Positions 18,331 through 28,192 are shown, counted from the first letter of the stretch. The stretch is 64,000 nt of DNA from Streptomyces sp. NBC_01750 (GCF_035918095.1 NZ_CP109137.1:5768001-5832000), one strand, 5' to 3'. Notes: a model not told the origin generated them from the sequence alone. Program-made: numbers and translations.

Positions 18331-19386
18331 ATGACTACTTCACACGTCACCGCCGATGTGCCGCGCCAGCGGGCCGGCGACGAGGAGACCCCCGTACTCG
18401 AAGTGCGCGATCTGCACGTCGAGTTCAAGACCCGCGAAGGCGTGGTCAGGGCGGTCAACGGCGTCAACTACAGCGTCAGGTCCGGCGAGACGCTCGCCGT
18501 GCTCGGCGAGTCGGGCTCCGGTAAGTCCGTCACCGCGCAGGCCATCATGGGCATCCTCGACTCGCCTCCCGGGCGGGTCGCCAAGGGAGAGATCCTCTTC
18601 CAGGGCCGGGACATTCTCACGCTCCCCGAGAGCGAGCGCCGCAAGCTGCGCGGCCCCAAGATGGCCATGATCTTCCAGGACGCCCTGTCGGCGCTGAACC
18701 CCGTGTTCTCCGTCGGCAACCAGCTGGGCGAGATGTTCCGCGTCCACCAGGGCATGTCCAAGAAGGCCGCCAAGGCCAAGGCCATCGAGCTGATGGACCA
18801 GGTCAAGATTCCGGCCGCCGCGGCCCGGGTCAACGACTACCCCCACCAGTTCTCCGGCGGTATGCGCCAGCGCATCATGATCGCGATGGCGATGGCCCTG
18901 GAGCCCGACCTGATCATCGCGGACGAGCCCACGACCGCACTGGACGTCACCGTCCAGGCCCAGGTCATGGAGCTCCTCGCGGAGTTGCAGCGCGAGTACC
19001 AGATGGGCCTGATCCTGATCACCCACGACCTCGGCGTCGTCGCCGACGTCGCCGACAAGATCGCGGTCATGTACGCGGGCCGCATCGTCGAGACCGCCCC
19101 GGTCCACGAGCTGTACAAGCGCCCCGCGCACCCGTACACCCGTGGTCTGCTGGACTCGATCCCGCGCTTGGACCAGAAGGGCCAGGAGCTCTACGCAATC
19201 AAGGGCCTGCCGCCCAACCTGCTGAAGGCGCCGGCCGGCTGTCCGTTCAACCCGCGCTGCCCGAAGGTGCAGGACATCTGCCGTACGGACGCGCCGGTAC
19301 TGGTACCTGTGTCGGAGCGGGACGGTTCCGAGCTGCCCGGCCGCGGCAGCGCGTGCCACTTCTGGGAGGAGCAGATCCATGGCTGA
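18331..19386 (+). CDS. Opp ATPase D-type, cluster 1
   Basis: A 351-residue ATPase that powers peptide import. Walker A is GESGSGKS (59-66), the Q-loop is near MIFQDAL, the signature is FSGGMRQR (about 174-181) and Walker B is [12 protein letters not shown]. The H-loop is ITHDLG. The C-terminal oligopeptide-type extension has HPYTRGLL and a cysteine set CPFNPRCP, a pattern that in some homologues holds an iron-sulfur cluster. The ATG lies 17 bp after the permease stop. Its end overlaps the start of the second ATPase gene by 8 bp. Confidence 0.93.
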   Translation: MTTSHVTADVPRQRAGDEETPVLEVRDLHVEFKTREGVVRAVNGVNYSVRSGETLAVLGESGSGKSVTAQAIMGILDSPPGRVAKGEILFQGRDILTLPESERRKLRGPKMAMIFQDALSALNPVFSVGNQLGEMFRVHQGMSKKAAKAKAIELMDQVKIPAAAARVNDYPHQFSGGMRQRIMIAMAMALEPDLIIADEPTTALDVTVQAQVMELLAELQREYQMGLILITHDLGVVADVADKIAVMYAGRIVETAPVHELYKRPAHPYTRGLLDSIPRLDQKGQELYAIKGLPPNLLKAPAGCPFNPRCPKVQDICRTDAPVLVPVSERDGSELPGRGSACHFWEEQIHG

Positions 19387-20524
19387 GCTCAACAAGGACG
19401 AGGCCGTGGACGCCACTCCGAACATCGTCGAGGTCGAGACGGCCGACGCCGTCACCGAGGCCGAGGCCGTAGCTGCCATCGAGGCCCCGGTCGACCAGGG
19501 CGAGCCAATTCTTCAGGTGCGCAACCTGGTCAAGCACTTTCCGCTGACCCAGGGCATTCTGTTCAAGCGGCAGATCGGCGCGGTCAAGGCCGTGGACGGG
19601 ATCTCCTTCGATCTCTACCAGGGTGAGACGCTCGGCATCGTCGGCGAGTCCGGCTGTGGCAAGTCCACCGTCGCCAGGCTGCTGATGATGCTCGAGACCG
19701 CCACCGCGGGCGAGGTCTTCTACAAGGGCCAGGACATCACCAGGCTGTCCGGTCGCGCGCTGAAGGCGGTCCGCCGCAACATCCAGATGGTGTTCCAGGA
19801 CCCGTACACCTCGCTGAACCCGCGGATGACGGTCGGCGACATCATCGGTGAGCCGTACGAGATCCACCCGGAGGTGGCTCCGAAGGGCGACCGGCGCCGC
19901 AAGGTGCAGGAGCTGCTGGACGTCGTCGGTCTCAACCCGGAGTACATCAACCGGTATCCGCACCAGTTCTCCGGCGGTCAGCGGCAGCGCATCGGCATCG
20001 CCCGCGGCCTGGCGCTCAACCCGGAGATCATCATCTGCGACGAGCCGGTCTCGGCTCTGGACGTGTCCGTCCAGGCACAGGTCATCAACCTGATGGAGAA
20101 GCTGCAGGACGAGTTCAACCTCTCCTACATCTTCATCGCCCACGACCTGTCGATCGTCCGGCACATCTCGGACCGGGTCGGCGTGATGTACCTCGGCAAG
20201 ATGGCCGAGATCGGTACGGACACGCAGATCTACGACCACCCGACGCACCCCTACACCCAGGCGCTGCTGTCGGCGGTCCCGGTGCCCGACCCGGAGGCCC
20301 GCGAGGGCCGCGAGCGGATCATCCTCACCGGCGACGTGCCGTCTCCGGCGAACCCGCCGTCAGGCTGCCGGTTCCGTACGCGGTGCTGGAAGGCGCAGGA
20401 CAAGTGCGCCACGGATGTCCCGCTGCTGGCGGTCCCCGAGCGCTTCAAGGGCGTGGACTCCCCGGTGGCGCACGAATCGGCGTGCCACTTCGCCGAGGAG
20501 AAGGACGTCGTTCACGCGGTGTGA
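19379..20524 (+). CDS. Opp ATPase F-type, cluster 1
   Basis: A 381-residue partner ATPase. Walker A is GESGCGKS (89-96), the signature is FSGGQRQR, Walker B is [12 protein letters not shown] and the H-loop is IAHDLS. The C-terminal region has HPYTQALLSAVP and [14 protein letters not shown]. An acidic N-terminal extension of about 40 residues is absent from the nearly identical cluster 2 paralogue. The central part (PRMTVGDIIGEPYEIHPEVA and onward) is almost the same in both, even in the DNA. It overlaps the first ATPase gene by 8 bp, and a strong terminator follows. Confidence 0.93.
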   Translation: MAELNKDEAVDATPNIVEVETADAVTEAEAVAAIEAPVDQGEPILQVRNLVKHFPLTQGILFKRQIGAVKAVDGISFDLYQGETLGIVGESGCGKSTVARLLMMLETATAGEVFYKGQDITRLSGRALKAVRRNIQMVFQDPYTSLNPRMTVGDIIGEPYEIHPEVAPKGDRRRKVQELLDVVGLNPEYINRYPHQFSGGQRQRIGIARGLALNPEIIICDEPVSALDVSVQAQVINLMEKLQDEFNLSYIFIAHDLSIVRHISDRVGVMYLGKMAEIGTDTQIYDHPTHPYTQALLSAVPVPDPEAREGRERIILTGDVPSPANPPSGCRFRTRCWKAQDKCATDVPLLAVPERFKGVDSPVAHESACHFAEEKDVVHAV

Positions 20525-20530
20525 TCAGAG

Positions 20531-20578
20531 CAGCTGGTCTCCGGGCGGATTTCGCACCGGAGACCAGCTGGTTTTTTT
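20531..20578 (+). terminator. Intrinsic terminator of Opp cluster 1
   Basis: A 14-bp perfect stem with a 12-nt loop, starting 7 bp after the stop, followed by seven T residues. This is a textbook rho-independent terminator and unusual in this GC-rich setting. Confidence 0.93.
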
Positions 20579-20634
20579 GGAGCCCTCGAACCTGAGCAGC
20601 TGTCAGCTGTGCCGAGTGGACCTGGAGGACGCGG

Positions 20635-20769
20635 TTGAGTCTGACCGGGGTCACGATGCTCGCGGTGCTGCCCGCCTCGGGCGGGACCGGTGCCGGCCAC
20701 GACAGGGACAGGCATGCCCGGCTCGCCGCCGGACTCACCCCGGCTCCGGCCAGGAGCGCTGGCGCGTGA
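20635..20769 (+). CDS. Possible 44-aa ORF coupled to the VOC gene
   Basis: A TTG start lies 6 nt after GGAGG. The ORF codes a 44-residue peptide (begins LSLTGVTMLAVLPASGG) whose TGA overlaps the GTG of the next gene as GTGA. Good spacing and coupling suggest it is translated, perhaps as a leader or as a remnant of a longer gene. It matches no family I know. It could be chance, since such overlaps are common in GC-rich DNA. Confidence 0.35.
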   Translation: MSLTGVTMLAVLPASGGTGAGHDRDRHARLAAGLTPAPARSAGA

Positions 20770-21188
20770 GGCGGCCGGTCAGCGGGACGCTGCACCACAT
20801 CGAGATCTGGGTCCCCGACCTCGAGCGGTCTCTCACTTCCTTCGGATGGCTACTGGGCGCGCTCGGCTACACGCCGTTCCAGAACTGGGACGCCGGACGC
20901 AGCTGGCGCCTGGGGCCGACCTATCTGGTCCTGGAGCAGTCTCCGGCGATGACGGCGGCCGGCCGCTACGACCGCTGCCGGCCGGGACTCAACCATCTCG
21001 CCTTCCACATCGAGTCACGGGCCGCGGTCGACGCCCTTGTCACCGACTCGCGTCGGCACGGCTGGCGCCTGCTCTTCGGCGACCGGCATCCCTACGCCGG
21101 AGGCGCGGGGCACTACGCCGCCTATCTGGAGAACGAGGACGGCTTCGAGGTCGAACTTGTCGCCCTCGACCCGGCGCAGGGGGAGTGA
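20766..21188 (+). CDS. VOC-family (glyoxalase-fold) protein
   Basis: A 140-residue single-domain protein with two beta-alpha-beta-beta-beta modules. GTLHHIEIWVPDLERS is the first metal-side strand (H near residue 9). LNHLAFHIESRAAVDALV starts the second module, and YLENEDGFEVELVAL carries the final metal-binding Glu. The fold covers glyoxalases, dioxygenases and resistance proteins, and the substrate cannot be deduced. The start is the GTG overlapping the small upstream ORF; a longer unrelated reading upstream was rejected. It sits alone between two Opp operons. Confidence 0.8.
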   Translation: MRRPVSGTLHHIEIWVPDLERSLTSFGWLLGALGYTPFQNWDAGRSWRLGPTYLVLEQSPAMTAAGRYDRCRPGLNHLAFHIESRAAVDALVTDSRRHGWRLLFGDRHPYAGGAGHYAAYLENEDGFEVELVALDPAQGE

Positions 21189-21357
21189 CGCCGGGCCGGG
21201 ACGTGTGCCGCCTTGCAGGGCAGGTCGAACGCCCCGGCTCGCGCTGTTCATACATCTGAGGGTTCTCTCATGCGCACGGGCGAGGAGAATATGCGGTCTG
21301 CGTTGAAATGGGGTGATATTTGGGCCTGAGCAAGTCTGAGGACACAGGAGGCACTCC

Positions 21358-22983
21358 ATGCGTGGAGTCACGCACGCCAAATGGGCCGTATGCGCGATGG
21401 CTGCCGGCCTCGCGGCGACGGCGTGCGGCGGCGGCGACAGTGGCGCCGGTGGTGCCGATGGAATCGTGAGCTCCTCCTGGGGTGACCCGCAGAACCCGCT
21501 GGAGCCCTCGAACACCAACGAGGTCCAGGGCGGCAAGGTCCTCGACATGCTCTTCCGCGGTCTCAAGAGATACGACTCGAAGACCGGCGAGGCCAAGGAC
21601 ATGCTCGCCGAGAAGATCGACACCACGGACTCGGTCAACTTCACCGTCACCGTGAAAGACGGCTGGACCTTCAGCAACGGTGAGAAGGTCACCGCCAAGT
21701 CCTTCGTGGACGCCTGGAACTACGGCGCCAACCTGAAGAACAACCAGAAGAACGCCTACTTCTTCGGCTACATCGACGGCTACGCACAGGTCCACCCGGA
21801 CAAGGGCACGCCCACCGCAAAGACGCTCTCGGGTCTCAAGGTCGTCAACGACAAGACCTTCACGGTCAAGCTCTCCCAGAAGTTCTCCACCTGGCCCGAC
21901 ACCCTCGGCTACGCCGCCTTCTCCCCGCTGCCCCAGGCGTTTTTCGACAACCACGACGCATGGCTGTCCAAGCCCATCGGCAACGGTCCGTACACCGTCG
22001 AGTCGTACGCCAAGGGCTCGAAGCTGGCCATGCGCAGATGGGACGGCTATCCGGGCTCCGACAAGGCGCAGAACGGCGGCGTCGACCTGAATGTGTACAC
22101 GGACAACAACACCGCCTACACGGACCTGACCGCAGGCAACCTCGATCTTGTCGACGATGTGCCGGCCTCGCAGCTCAAGAATGTGCAGGCGGACCTCGGC
22201 GGCAGGTACATCAACACCCCCGCCGGGATCATCCAGACCCTTGCCTTCCCGTACTACGACGAGGCCTGGAACACGCCGGACGCCGTGAAGGTCCGCCAGG
22301 GCCTGTCCAGGGCGATCAACCGTCGGCAGATCACCGACACGATCTTCCAGAAGACGCGTACGCCCGCCAAGGACTGGACCTCGCCGGTGCTCGGCGTGGA
22401 CGGCGGCTTCAGCGACACCCTGTGCGGTGACGCCTGCGAGTACAACGCCGCAGAGGCGAAGAAGATGATCACGGAGGGCGGCGGTATCCCCGGCGGCCAG
22501 GTGAAGATCTCGTACAACGCGGACAGCGGCTCGCACAAGGAGTGGATCGACGCCGTCTGCAACAGCATCAACAACGCGCTGGGCAACGACACGGCGTGCG
22601 TCGGCAACCCGGTCGGTACCTTCGCCGACTTCCGCAACCAGATCGGGCAGCACAAGATGCCCGGTCCGTTCCGGGCCGGCTGGCAGATGGACTACCCGCT
22701 GATCCAGAACTTCCTGCAGCCGCTCTACTACACCAACGCCTCGTCCAACGACGGCCTGTGGACCAACGCGGAGTTCGACAAGCTCGTCGACGAGGCCAAC
22801 GCCGAGACCGATTCGAAGAAGGCCGTGGAGACTTTCCAGAAGGCCGAGGAAGTCGTACGGGACCAGATGGCGGCCATCCCGCTCTGGTACCAGAACGGCA
22901 GCGCCGGCTACTCGGACCGTGTCACGAACGTCGCACTGAACCCCTTCAGCGTCCCGGTCTACAACGAGATCAAGGTCAAGTGA
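21358..22983 (+). CDS. Oligopeptide ABC transporter binding lipoprotein, Opp cluster 2
   Basis: A 541-residue SBP_bac_5-family lipoprotein with lipobox AATAC (C23). Its signal region, beginning MRGVTHAKWAVCAM, is a clear relative of the cluster 1 protein, but the mature domain differs strongly (GIVSSSWGDPQNPLEPSNTN). It would capture peptides outside the membrane for the permeases encoded next. The ATG follows AGGAGGCACTCC. A 13-bp perfect hairpin lies between it and the permease gene. Of the three binding proteins this is the shortest. Specificity is unknown, and a role in signal-peptide uptake of the BldK kind is possible. Confidence 0.9.
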   Translation: MRGVTHAKWAVCAMAAGLAATACGGGDSGAGGADGIVSSSWGDPQNPLEPSNTNEVQGGKVLDMLFRGLKRYDSKTGEAKDMLAEKIDTTDSVNFTVTVKDGWTFSNGEKVTAKSFVDAWNYGANLKNNQKNAYFFGYIDGYAQVHPDKGTPTAKTLSGLKVVNDKTFTVKLSQKFSTWPDTLGYAAFSPLPQAFFDNHDAWLSKPIGNGPYTVESYAKGSKLAMRRWDGYPGSDKAQNGGVDLNVYTDNNTAYTDLTAGNLDLVDDVPASQLKNVQADLGGRYINTPAGIIQTLAFPYYDEAWNTPDAVKVRQGLSRAINRRQITDTIFQKTRTPAKDWTSPVLGVDGGFSDTLCGDACEYNAAEAKKMITEGGGIPGGQVKISYNADSGSHKEWIDAVCNSINNALGNDTACVGNPVGTFADFRNQIGQHKMPGPFRAGWQMDYPLIQNFLQPLYYTNASSNDGLWTNAEFDKLVDEANAETDSKKAVETFQKAEEVVRDQMAAIPLWYQNGSAGYSDRVTNVALNPFSVPVYNEIKVK

Positions 22984-22995
22984 CGGCGGAAGCAT

Positions 22996-23027
22996 CCGGC
23001 CCGGCGCGACCGACCGCGCCGGGCCGG
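22996..23027 (+). promoter_or_regulatory. Intercistronic hairpin between binding protein and permease, cluster 2
   Basis: A perfect 13-bp stem with a 6-nt loop, 12 bp after the binding-protein stop. Position and form match the hairpins of clusters 1 and 3. It probably protects the upstream mRNA or weakly terminates. Confidence 0.7.
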
Positions 23028-23079
23028 CAGCTACACCGAGCCTCCCCGCATTCCGCGCCCACGAACCCCGGAGGCCTTC

Positions 23080-24003
23080 ATGGGACGTTATGTGATCCGA
23101 CGTCTGCTGCAGATGATCCCGGTCTTCTTCGGCGCCACGCTGCTGATCTTCCTCATGGTGAACGTGATGGGCGACCCCATCGCGGGTCTCTGCGGCGACC
23201 GGCAGTGCGACCCGGCGACGGCTGCCCAGCTGCGCAAGGAGTTCGGCCTCGACAAGCCGGTGTGGCAGCAGTACCTGACGTACATGGGCAGTGTCTTCAC
23301 CGGCGACTTCGGCACCGCCTTCAACGGACAGCAGGTCACGGAGCTGATGGGCGAGGCCTTCCCGGTCACCATCCGGCTCACCGTCGTCGCGATCGTCTTC
23401 GAGATGCTGATCGGCATCACGCTCGGTGTGATCACGGGCCTGAAGCGCGGCCGCCCCGTCGACACCGGCGTGCTGCTGCTCACCCTGGTCGTGATCTCGG
23501 TCCCGACCTTCGTCACCGGTCTCATCCTCCAACTGCTGCTGGGTGTCGAGTGGGGCATCATCAAGCCCGCCGTTTCACCGGAGGCGCCGGTCAACGAGCT
23601 GATCGTCCCCGGCCTTGTGCTCGCCTCGGTCTCGCTCGCCTATGTCACCCGGCTGACCCGGACCTCGATCGCCGAGAACGCCCGCTCCGACTACGTCCGC
23701 ACCGCGAAGGCGAAGGGCCTGCCCAGACGCCGGGTGATCGGCCGTCATCTGCTGCGCAACTCACTGATCCCGGTGGTCACCTTCATCGGCACCGATATCG
23801 GCGCGCTGATGGGCGGTGCGATCGTCACCGAGCGCATCTTCAACATCCATGGCGTCGGCTACCAGCTCTACCAGGGCATCCTGCGCCAGAACACCCAGAC
23901 CGTCGTGGGCTTCGTGACCGTGCTCGTCATCGTCTTCCTGGTGGCGAATCTGCTGGTCGACCTTCTGTACGCCGTTCTCGACCCGAGGATCCGGTATGCC
24001 TGA
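23080..24003 (+). CDS. Opp permease B-type, cluster 2
   Basis: A 307-residue OppB/DppB-family permease, the same length as its cluster 1 paralogue and beginning alike (GRYVIRRLLQMIPVFFGATL). It has about six helices. The coupling loop is near YVRTAKAKGLPRRRVIGRHL, and the protein ends VLDPRIRYA. A QCDP segment after the first helix marks this subgroup. The ATG follows GGAGGCCTTC. Its stop overlaps the next gene, which starts at 23996, so translation is coupled. Confidence 0.92.
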   Translation: MGRYVIRRLLQMIPVFFGATLLIFLMVNVMGDPIAGLCGDRQCDPATAAQLRKEFGLDKPVWQQYLTYMGSVFTGDFGTAFNGQQVTELMGEAFPVTIRLTVVAIVFEMLIGITLGVITGLKRGRPVDTGVLLLTLVVISVPTFVTGLILQLLLGVEWGIIKPAVSPEAPVNELIVPGLVLASVSLAYVTRLTRTSIAENARSDYVRTAKAKGLPRRRVIGRHLLRNSLIPVVTFIGTDIGALMGGAIVTERIFNIHGVGYQLYQGILRQNTQTVVGFVTVLVIVFLVANLLVDLLYAVLDPRIRYA

Positions 24004-24976
24004 GCCTCAGTACGACAACGGGGGAGCCATCGCCTCCACCGGCGCCGGCGGTGCGATGGACCTCGCGACCACCGAGGGAGCGACCCTCGAGAAGACCCCC
24101 GGCGGTCCGCTGGGCACAGGTCCTGCCGAGAAGCCCCGCAGCCTCTGGTCCGACGCCTGGCGCGATCTGCGTCGCAACCCCGTCTTCATCGTCTCGGGCC
24201 TGATCATCCTCTTCCTGGTCGTCATCGCGATCTGGCCCCAGTCGATCGCCACCCAGAATCCGCTCCAGTGCGACCTCGCCAAGGCCCAGCAGGGCTCCCA
24301 GCCCGGCCATCCGTTCGGCTTCAACGGGCAGGGCTGCGACGTCTATACGCGTACGGTCTACGGCGCGCGGACCTCGGTCACCGTCGGCGTCTGCGCCACT
24401 CTCGGTGTGGCGCTGCTCGGTTCCGTCCTCGGCGGTCTGGCGGGCTTCTTCGGCGGGGCGTCGGACGCGGCCCTCTCCCGGATCACCGATATCTTCTTCG
24501 GCATCCCCGTCGTCCTCGGCGGTCTGGTCCTGCTGTCCGTCGTCACCAGCACCACGGTCTGGCCCGTCATCGGCTTCATGGTGCTGCTGGGCTGGCCGCA
24601 GCTCTCCCGTATCGCACGCGGCTCGGTCATCACCGCCAAACAGAACGACTACGTCCAGGCGGCCCGGGCGCTCGGTGCCTCCCACTCCCGGATTCTGCTG
24701 AGGCACATCACCCCCAACGCCGTCGCGCCGGTGATCGTCGTGGCGACCATCGCGCTCGGTACGTACATCTCCCTGGAGGCGACACTCTCCTACCTCGGTG
24801 TGGGGCTGAAGCCGCCGACCGTGTCCTGGGGCATCGACATCTCCTCCGCGTCCCCGTACATCCGCAACGCCCCGCACATGCTCCTCTGGCCGGCCGGCGC
24901 GCTGGCGGTCACGGTGCTCGCGTTCATCATGCTCGGCGACGCGGTGCGCGACGCCCTCGACCCCAAGCTGCGCTGA
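23996..24976 (+). CDS. Opp permease C-type, cluster 2
   Basis: A 326-residue OppC/DppC-family permease. A Gly/Ala-rich soluble N-terminus of about 55 residues precedes the first helix (VFIVSGLIILFLVVIAIW). The usual GTDxxGRD hallmark is altered here to GFNGQGCDVYTRTVYGART, with a Cys in place of the Arg. The coupling loop is near YVQAARALGASHSRILLRHI. It overlaps the B-type gene by 8 bp and ends 10 bp before the ATPase gene, so the operon is tightly packed. Confidence 0.92.
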   Translation: MPEPQYDNGGAIASTGAGGAMDLATTEGATLEKTPGGPLGTGPAEKPRSLWSDAWRDLRRNPVFIVSGLIILFLVVIAIWPQSIATQNPLQCDLAKAQQGSQPGHPFGFNGQGCDVYTRTVYGARTSVTVGVCATLGVALLGSVLGGLAGFFGGASDAALSRITDIFFGIPVVLGGLVLLSVVTSTTVWPVIGFMVLLGWPQLSRIARGSVITAKQNDYVQAARALGASHSRILLRHITPNAVAPVIVVATIALGTYISLEATLSYLGVGLKPPTVSWGIDISSASPYIRNAPHMLLWPAGALAVTVLAFIMLGDAVRDALDPKLR

Positions 24977-24986
24977 GGAGGCCGCC

Positions 24987-25961
24987 ATGTTGCTCGAAGT
25001 GCGCGACCTGCACGTGGAGTTCCGTACGCGGGACGGCGTGGCCAAGGCCGTCAACGGCGTCAACTACACGGTGGACGAAGGCGAAACGCTCGCAGTACTG
25101 GGCGAGTCCGGGTCCGGGAAGTCCGTCACCGCGCAGGCGATCATGGGAATCCTGGACACACCACCGGGGAAGATCGCCGGCGGCGAGGTCCTCTTCCGGG
25201 GACAGGATCTGCTGCGGCTCAAGGAGGAGGAGCGGCGGAAGATCCGTGGGGCCGGGATGGCCATGATCTTCCAGGACGCTCTCTCGTCCTTGAACCCGGT
25301 GCTGAGCGTCGGCGACCAGCTCGGCGAAATGTTCACCGTCCACCGCAAGATGTCGCGCAAGGACGCTCGGGCCAAGGCCGTCGAGCTGATGGAGCGGGTG
25401 GGCATCCCGGGGGCGAAGGAGCGGGTCGGGCAGTATCCGCACCAGTTCAGCGGCGGTATGCGCCAGCGCATCATGATCGCCATGGCGCTGTCCCTGGAGC
25501 CGGACCTGATCATCGCGGACGAGCCGACGACCGCGCTGGACGTCACTGTCCAGGCCCAGGTGATGGATCTGCTGGCCAGTCTCCAGACCGAGCTGAACAT
25601 GGGGCTCATCCTGATCACCCACGACCTGGGCGTGGTCGCCGACGTCGCCGACAGGATCGCGGTGATGTACGCGGGCCGGATCGTCGAGACGGCTCCCGTG
25701 CACGACATCTACAAGGCCCCGGCCCATCCGTACACCAAGGGCCTGCTGGAGTCGATCCCGCGCCTGGACCAGAAGGGCCGGGAGCTGTACGCGATCAAGG
25801 GCCTGCCGCCGAACCTGATGAAGATCCCGCCGGGCTGCGCCTTCAACCCGCGCTGTCCGATGGCGCAGGACGTGTGCCGGACCGATGTCCCGCCTCTGTA
25901 CCAGGTGTCAGAGGACCGCAGGAGTGCCTGCCACTTCTGGGAGGAGACGCTCAATGGCTGA
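24987..25961 (+). CDS. Opp ATPase D-type, cluster 2
   Basis: A 324-residue ATPase. Walker A is GESGSGKS (39-46), the signature is FSGGMRQR, Walker B is [12 protein letters not shown] and the H-loop is ITHDLG. The cysteine set near the end is CAFNPRCPMAQDVC. It lacks the roughly 20-residue N-terminal extension of the cluster 1 paralogue but is otherwise very similar. The ATG follows GAGGAGGCCGCC. It overlaps the following ATPase gene by 8 bp, exactly as in cluster 1. Confidence 0.93.
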   Translation: MLLEVRDLHVEFRTRDGVAKAVNGVNYTVDEGETLAVLGESGSGKSVTAQAIMGILDTPPGKIAGGEVLFRGQDLLRLKEEERRKIRGAGMAMIFQDALSSLNPVLSVGDQLGEMFTVHRKMSRKDARAKAVELMERVGIPGAKERVGQYPHQFSGGMRQRIMIAMALSLEPDLIIADEPTTALDVTVQAQVMDLLASLQTELNMGLILITHDLGVVADVADRIAVMYAGRIVETAPVHDIYKAPAHPYTKGLLESIPRLDQKGRELYAIKGLPPNLMKIPPGCAFNPRCPMAQDVCRTDVPPLYQVSEDRRSACHFWEETLNG

Positions 25962-27003
25962 GGCGATCCTGGAGGTCCGCGGTCTGGTCAAGCACTATCC
26001 GCTCACCCGGGGCATCCTCTTCAAGAAGCAGGTCGGCGCGGTCAGGGCGGTGGACGGCGTCGATCTCGACCTGGTCGCGGGCGAGACTCTCGGCATCGTG
26101 GGGGAGTCGGGCTGCGGCAAGTCGACGCTCGCCAGGATGCTGGTGCACCTGGAGGTGCCCACGGCCGGTGAGATCCGGTACAAGGGTGACGACATCACCA
26201 AGCTGTCCGGGCGCGCGCTGAAGGCGGTCCGCCGCAACATCCAGATGGTCTTCCAGGACCCGTACACCTCGCTCAATCCGCGGATGACGGTCGGCGACAT
26301 CATCGGTGAGCCGTACGAGATCCATCCCGAGGTGGCGCCCAAGGGCGACCGGCGCCGCAAGGTCCAGGACCTCCTCGATGTCGTCGGTCTCAACCCCGAG
26401 TACATCAACCGCTATCCGCACCAGTTCAGCGGCGGCCAGCGGCAGCGCATCGGCATCGCGCGCGGTCTGGCTCTTCAGCCGGAGGTCATCGTGGCCGACG
26501 AGCCGGTCTCCGCGCTGGACGTCTCCGTGCAGGCGCAGGTCATCAATCTGCTGGACAAGCTGCAGAGTGAATTCAGCCTGAGCTACGTCTTCATCGCGCA
26601 CGACCTGTCGATCGTCCGGCACATCGCGGACCGGGTGGGCGTGATGTATCTGGGGCGGATCGTGGAGATCGGCAAGGACGCGGAGATCTACGACCATCCG
26701 ACGCATCCGTACACCCAGGCGCTGCTGTCGGCGGTTCCGGTGCCGGACCCGGAGGCGCGCGAGCACCGGGAGCGGATCATTCTGCGCGGTGATGTGCCGT
26801 CGCCGGCGAACATCCCGTCCGGCTGCCGCTTCCGTACGCGGTGTTGGAAGGCGCAGGAGCGGTGCGAGCTGGAGGTGCCCATGCTGGCGGTGCCGGCGGA
26901 GTTCCGGCTGGCGAGCGGGCCGGCGCATCATCCGTCGGCGTGCCACTTCGCGGAGGAGAAGCGCGTGGTGCCGGCGGAAGAGGAGCCGGACGGCGGTGAG
27001 TGA
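25954..27003 (+). CDS. Opp ATPase F-type, cluster 2
   Basis: A 349-residue ATPase. Walker A is GESGCGKS (50-57), the signature is FSGGQRQR, Walker B is [12 protein letters not shown] and the H-loop is IAHDLS. The C-terminal set is [14 protein letters not shown]. The ATG overlaps the stop of the previous gene. From about residue 75 to 165 it is nearly identical to the cluster 1 F-type ATPase in protein and DNA, which suggests recent duplication or gene conversion. I see no terminator between it and the convergent cluster 3. Confidence 0.93.
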   Translation: MAEAILEVRGLVKHYPLTRGILFKKQVGAVRAVDGVDLDLVAGETLGIVGESGCGKSTLARMLVHLEVPTAGEIRYKGDDITKLSGRALKAVRRNIQMVFQDPYTSLNPRMTVGDIIGEPYEIHPEVAPKGDRRRKVQDLLDVVGLNPEYINRYPHQFSGGQRQRIGIARGLALQPEVIVADEPVSALDVSVQAQVINLLDKLQSEFSLSYVFIAHDLSIVRHIADRVGVMYLGRIVEIGKDAEIYDHPTHPYTQALLSAVPVPDPEAREHRERIILRGDVPSPANIPSGCRFRTRCWKAQERCELEVPMLAVPAEFRLASGPAHHPSACHFAEEKRVVPAEEEPDGGE

Positions 27004-27063
27004 CCCGCCCCCCTGCAACTCCGCTCCGCCGGACCCGCTCCCGAACGTCGGAGGGGCCGAATC

Positions 27064-28179
27064 TCAGCCCGTGTCCGCCTCCAGGTCCCGCAGCGCCGGG
27101 TCCAGGATCACGTCCTCCTCCCGCACCCGCGTCGGCTCCTCCGGGAAGTGGCACGCCGTCAGGTGACCCTCGTGGTTCCCCCCGATCCGCACCAGTGGCG
27201 GTACCTCGGTCGCGCACTTCGACTGCGCCTTCCAGCAGCGCGTACGGAAACGGCAGCCCGACGGCGGATCGATCGGCGACGGCACGTCGCCCGCCAGGCG
27301 GATGCGTTCCTGCGCCCGCGCGTCCGCCTCGTCGCTGAGCGCCGCCTCCGGGACGGCGGAGAGCAGTGCGTGGGTGTACGGATGCCGGGGCCGGTGGTAG
27401 ATCGAATCGCGGTGGCCGACCTCCACCACCTTGCCGAGGTACATCACCGCCACCCGTTGCGAGAAGTGCCGTACGACCGCCAGGTCGTGGGCGATGAAGA
27501 GGAAGGCGATGCCCAGCTCCCGCTGGAGTTCCTGCAGCAGATTGACGACCTGCGCCTGGATGGAGACATCGAGCGCCGATACGGGTTCGTCCGCGACGAT
27601 CAGCTTCGGCTCCAGCGCCAGGGCCCTTGCCACGCCGATGCGTTGGCGCTGGCCGCCGGAGAACTCGTGCGGGAAGCGGTTGTAGTGCTCGGGGCTCAGG
27701 CCGACGATCTCCAGCAGCTCGCGGACCCGCCTCTCGCGCCCGCCCCTGGGCCGTACGTTGTTGATTTCCATGGGTCCGGAAATGATCTTTCCGACGGTCT
27801 GCCGCGGGTTCAGTGACGAGTACGGATCCTGGAAGATCATCTGGATCTCGGGGCGTATCGGCGCCAGCTGCTTGCGGTCGGCCCGGCCGATGTCCTGGCC
27901 ACGGTAGGTGATCTTCCCGGCGGTCGGTTCCAGGAGACGGGTCAGCAGCCGGCCCGTCGTCGACTTGCCGCAGCCCGACTCGCCGACGAGCCCGAAGCTC
28001 TCGCCCGCGTGCAGCGTGAGATCGATGCCGTCGACCGCCTGAACCGCGCCGATCCGCCGTTTGAACGGAAAACCGCCCATGATCGGGAAGTGCTTCGTCA
28101 GCCCTTCCGCAGTCATCAGGACCTCGCCGTCGGCGACAGCCCGGTCACGGGGGGCGGGGATGGTGGCTCTGTGCGCCAT
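27064..28179 (-). CDS. Opp ATPase F-type, cluster 3
   Basis: A 371-residue ATPase, last gene of the minus-strand Opp operon. Walker A is GESGCGKS (66-73), the signature is FSGGQRQR, Walker B is [12 protein letters not shown] and the H-loop is IAHDLA. The C-terminal set is [14 protein letters not shown]. It is clearly more distant from the cluster 1 and 2 F-type ATPases than those are from each other. It begins 13 bp after the D-type gene. It converges on cluster 2 with only 60 bp between. Confidence 0.92.
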   Translation of the reverse strand: MAHRATIPAPRDRAVADGEVLMTAEGLTKHFPIMGGFPFKRRIGAVQAVDGIDLTLHAGESFGLVGESGCGKSTTGRLLTRLLEPTAGKITYRGQDIGRADRKQLAPIRPEIQMIFQDPYSSLNPRQTVGKIISGPMEINNVRPRGGRERRVRELLEIVGLSPEHYNRFPHEFSGGQRQRIGVARALALEPKLIVADEPVSALDVSIQAQVVNLLQELQRELGIAFLFIAHDLAVVRHFSQRVAVMYLGKVVEVGHRDSIYHRPRHPYTHALLSAVPEAALSDEADARAQERIRLAGDVPSPIDPPSGCRFRTRCWKAQSKCATEVPPLVRIGGNHEGHLTACHFPEEPTRVREEDVILDPALRDLEADTG

Positions 28180-28192
28180 GTCGAGTCTCTCC

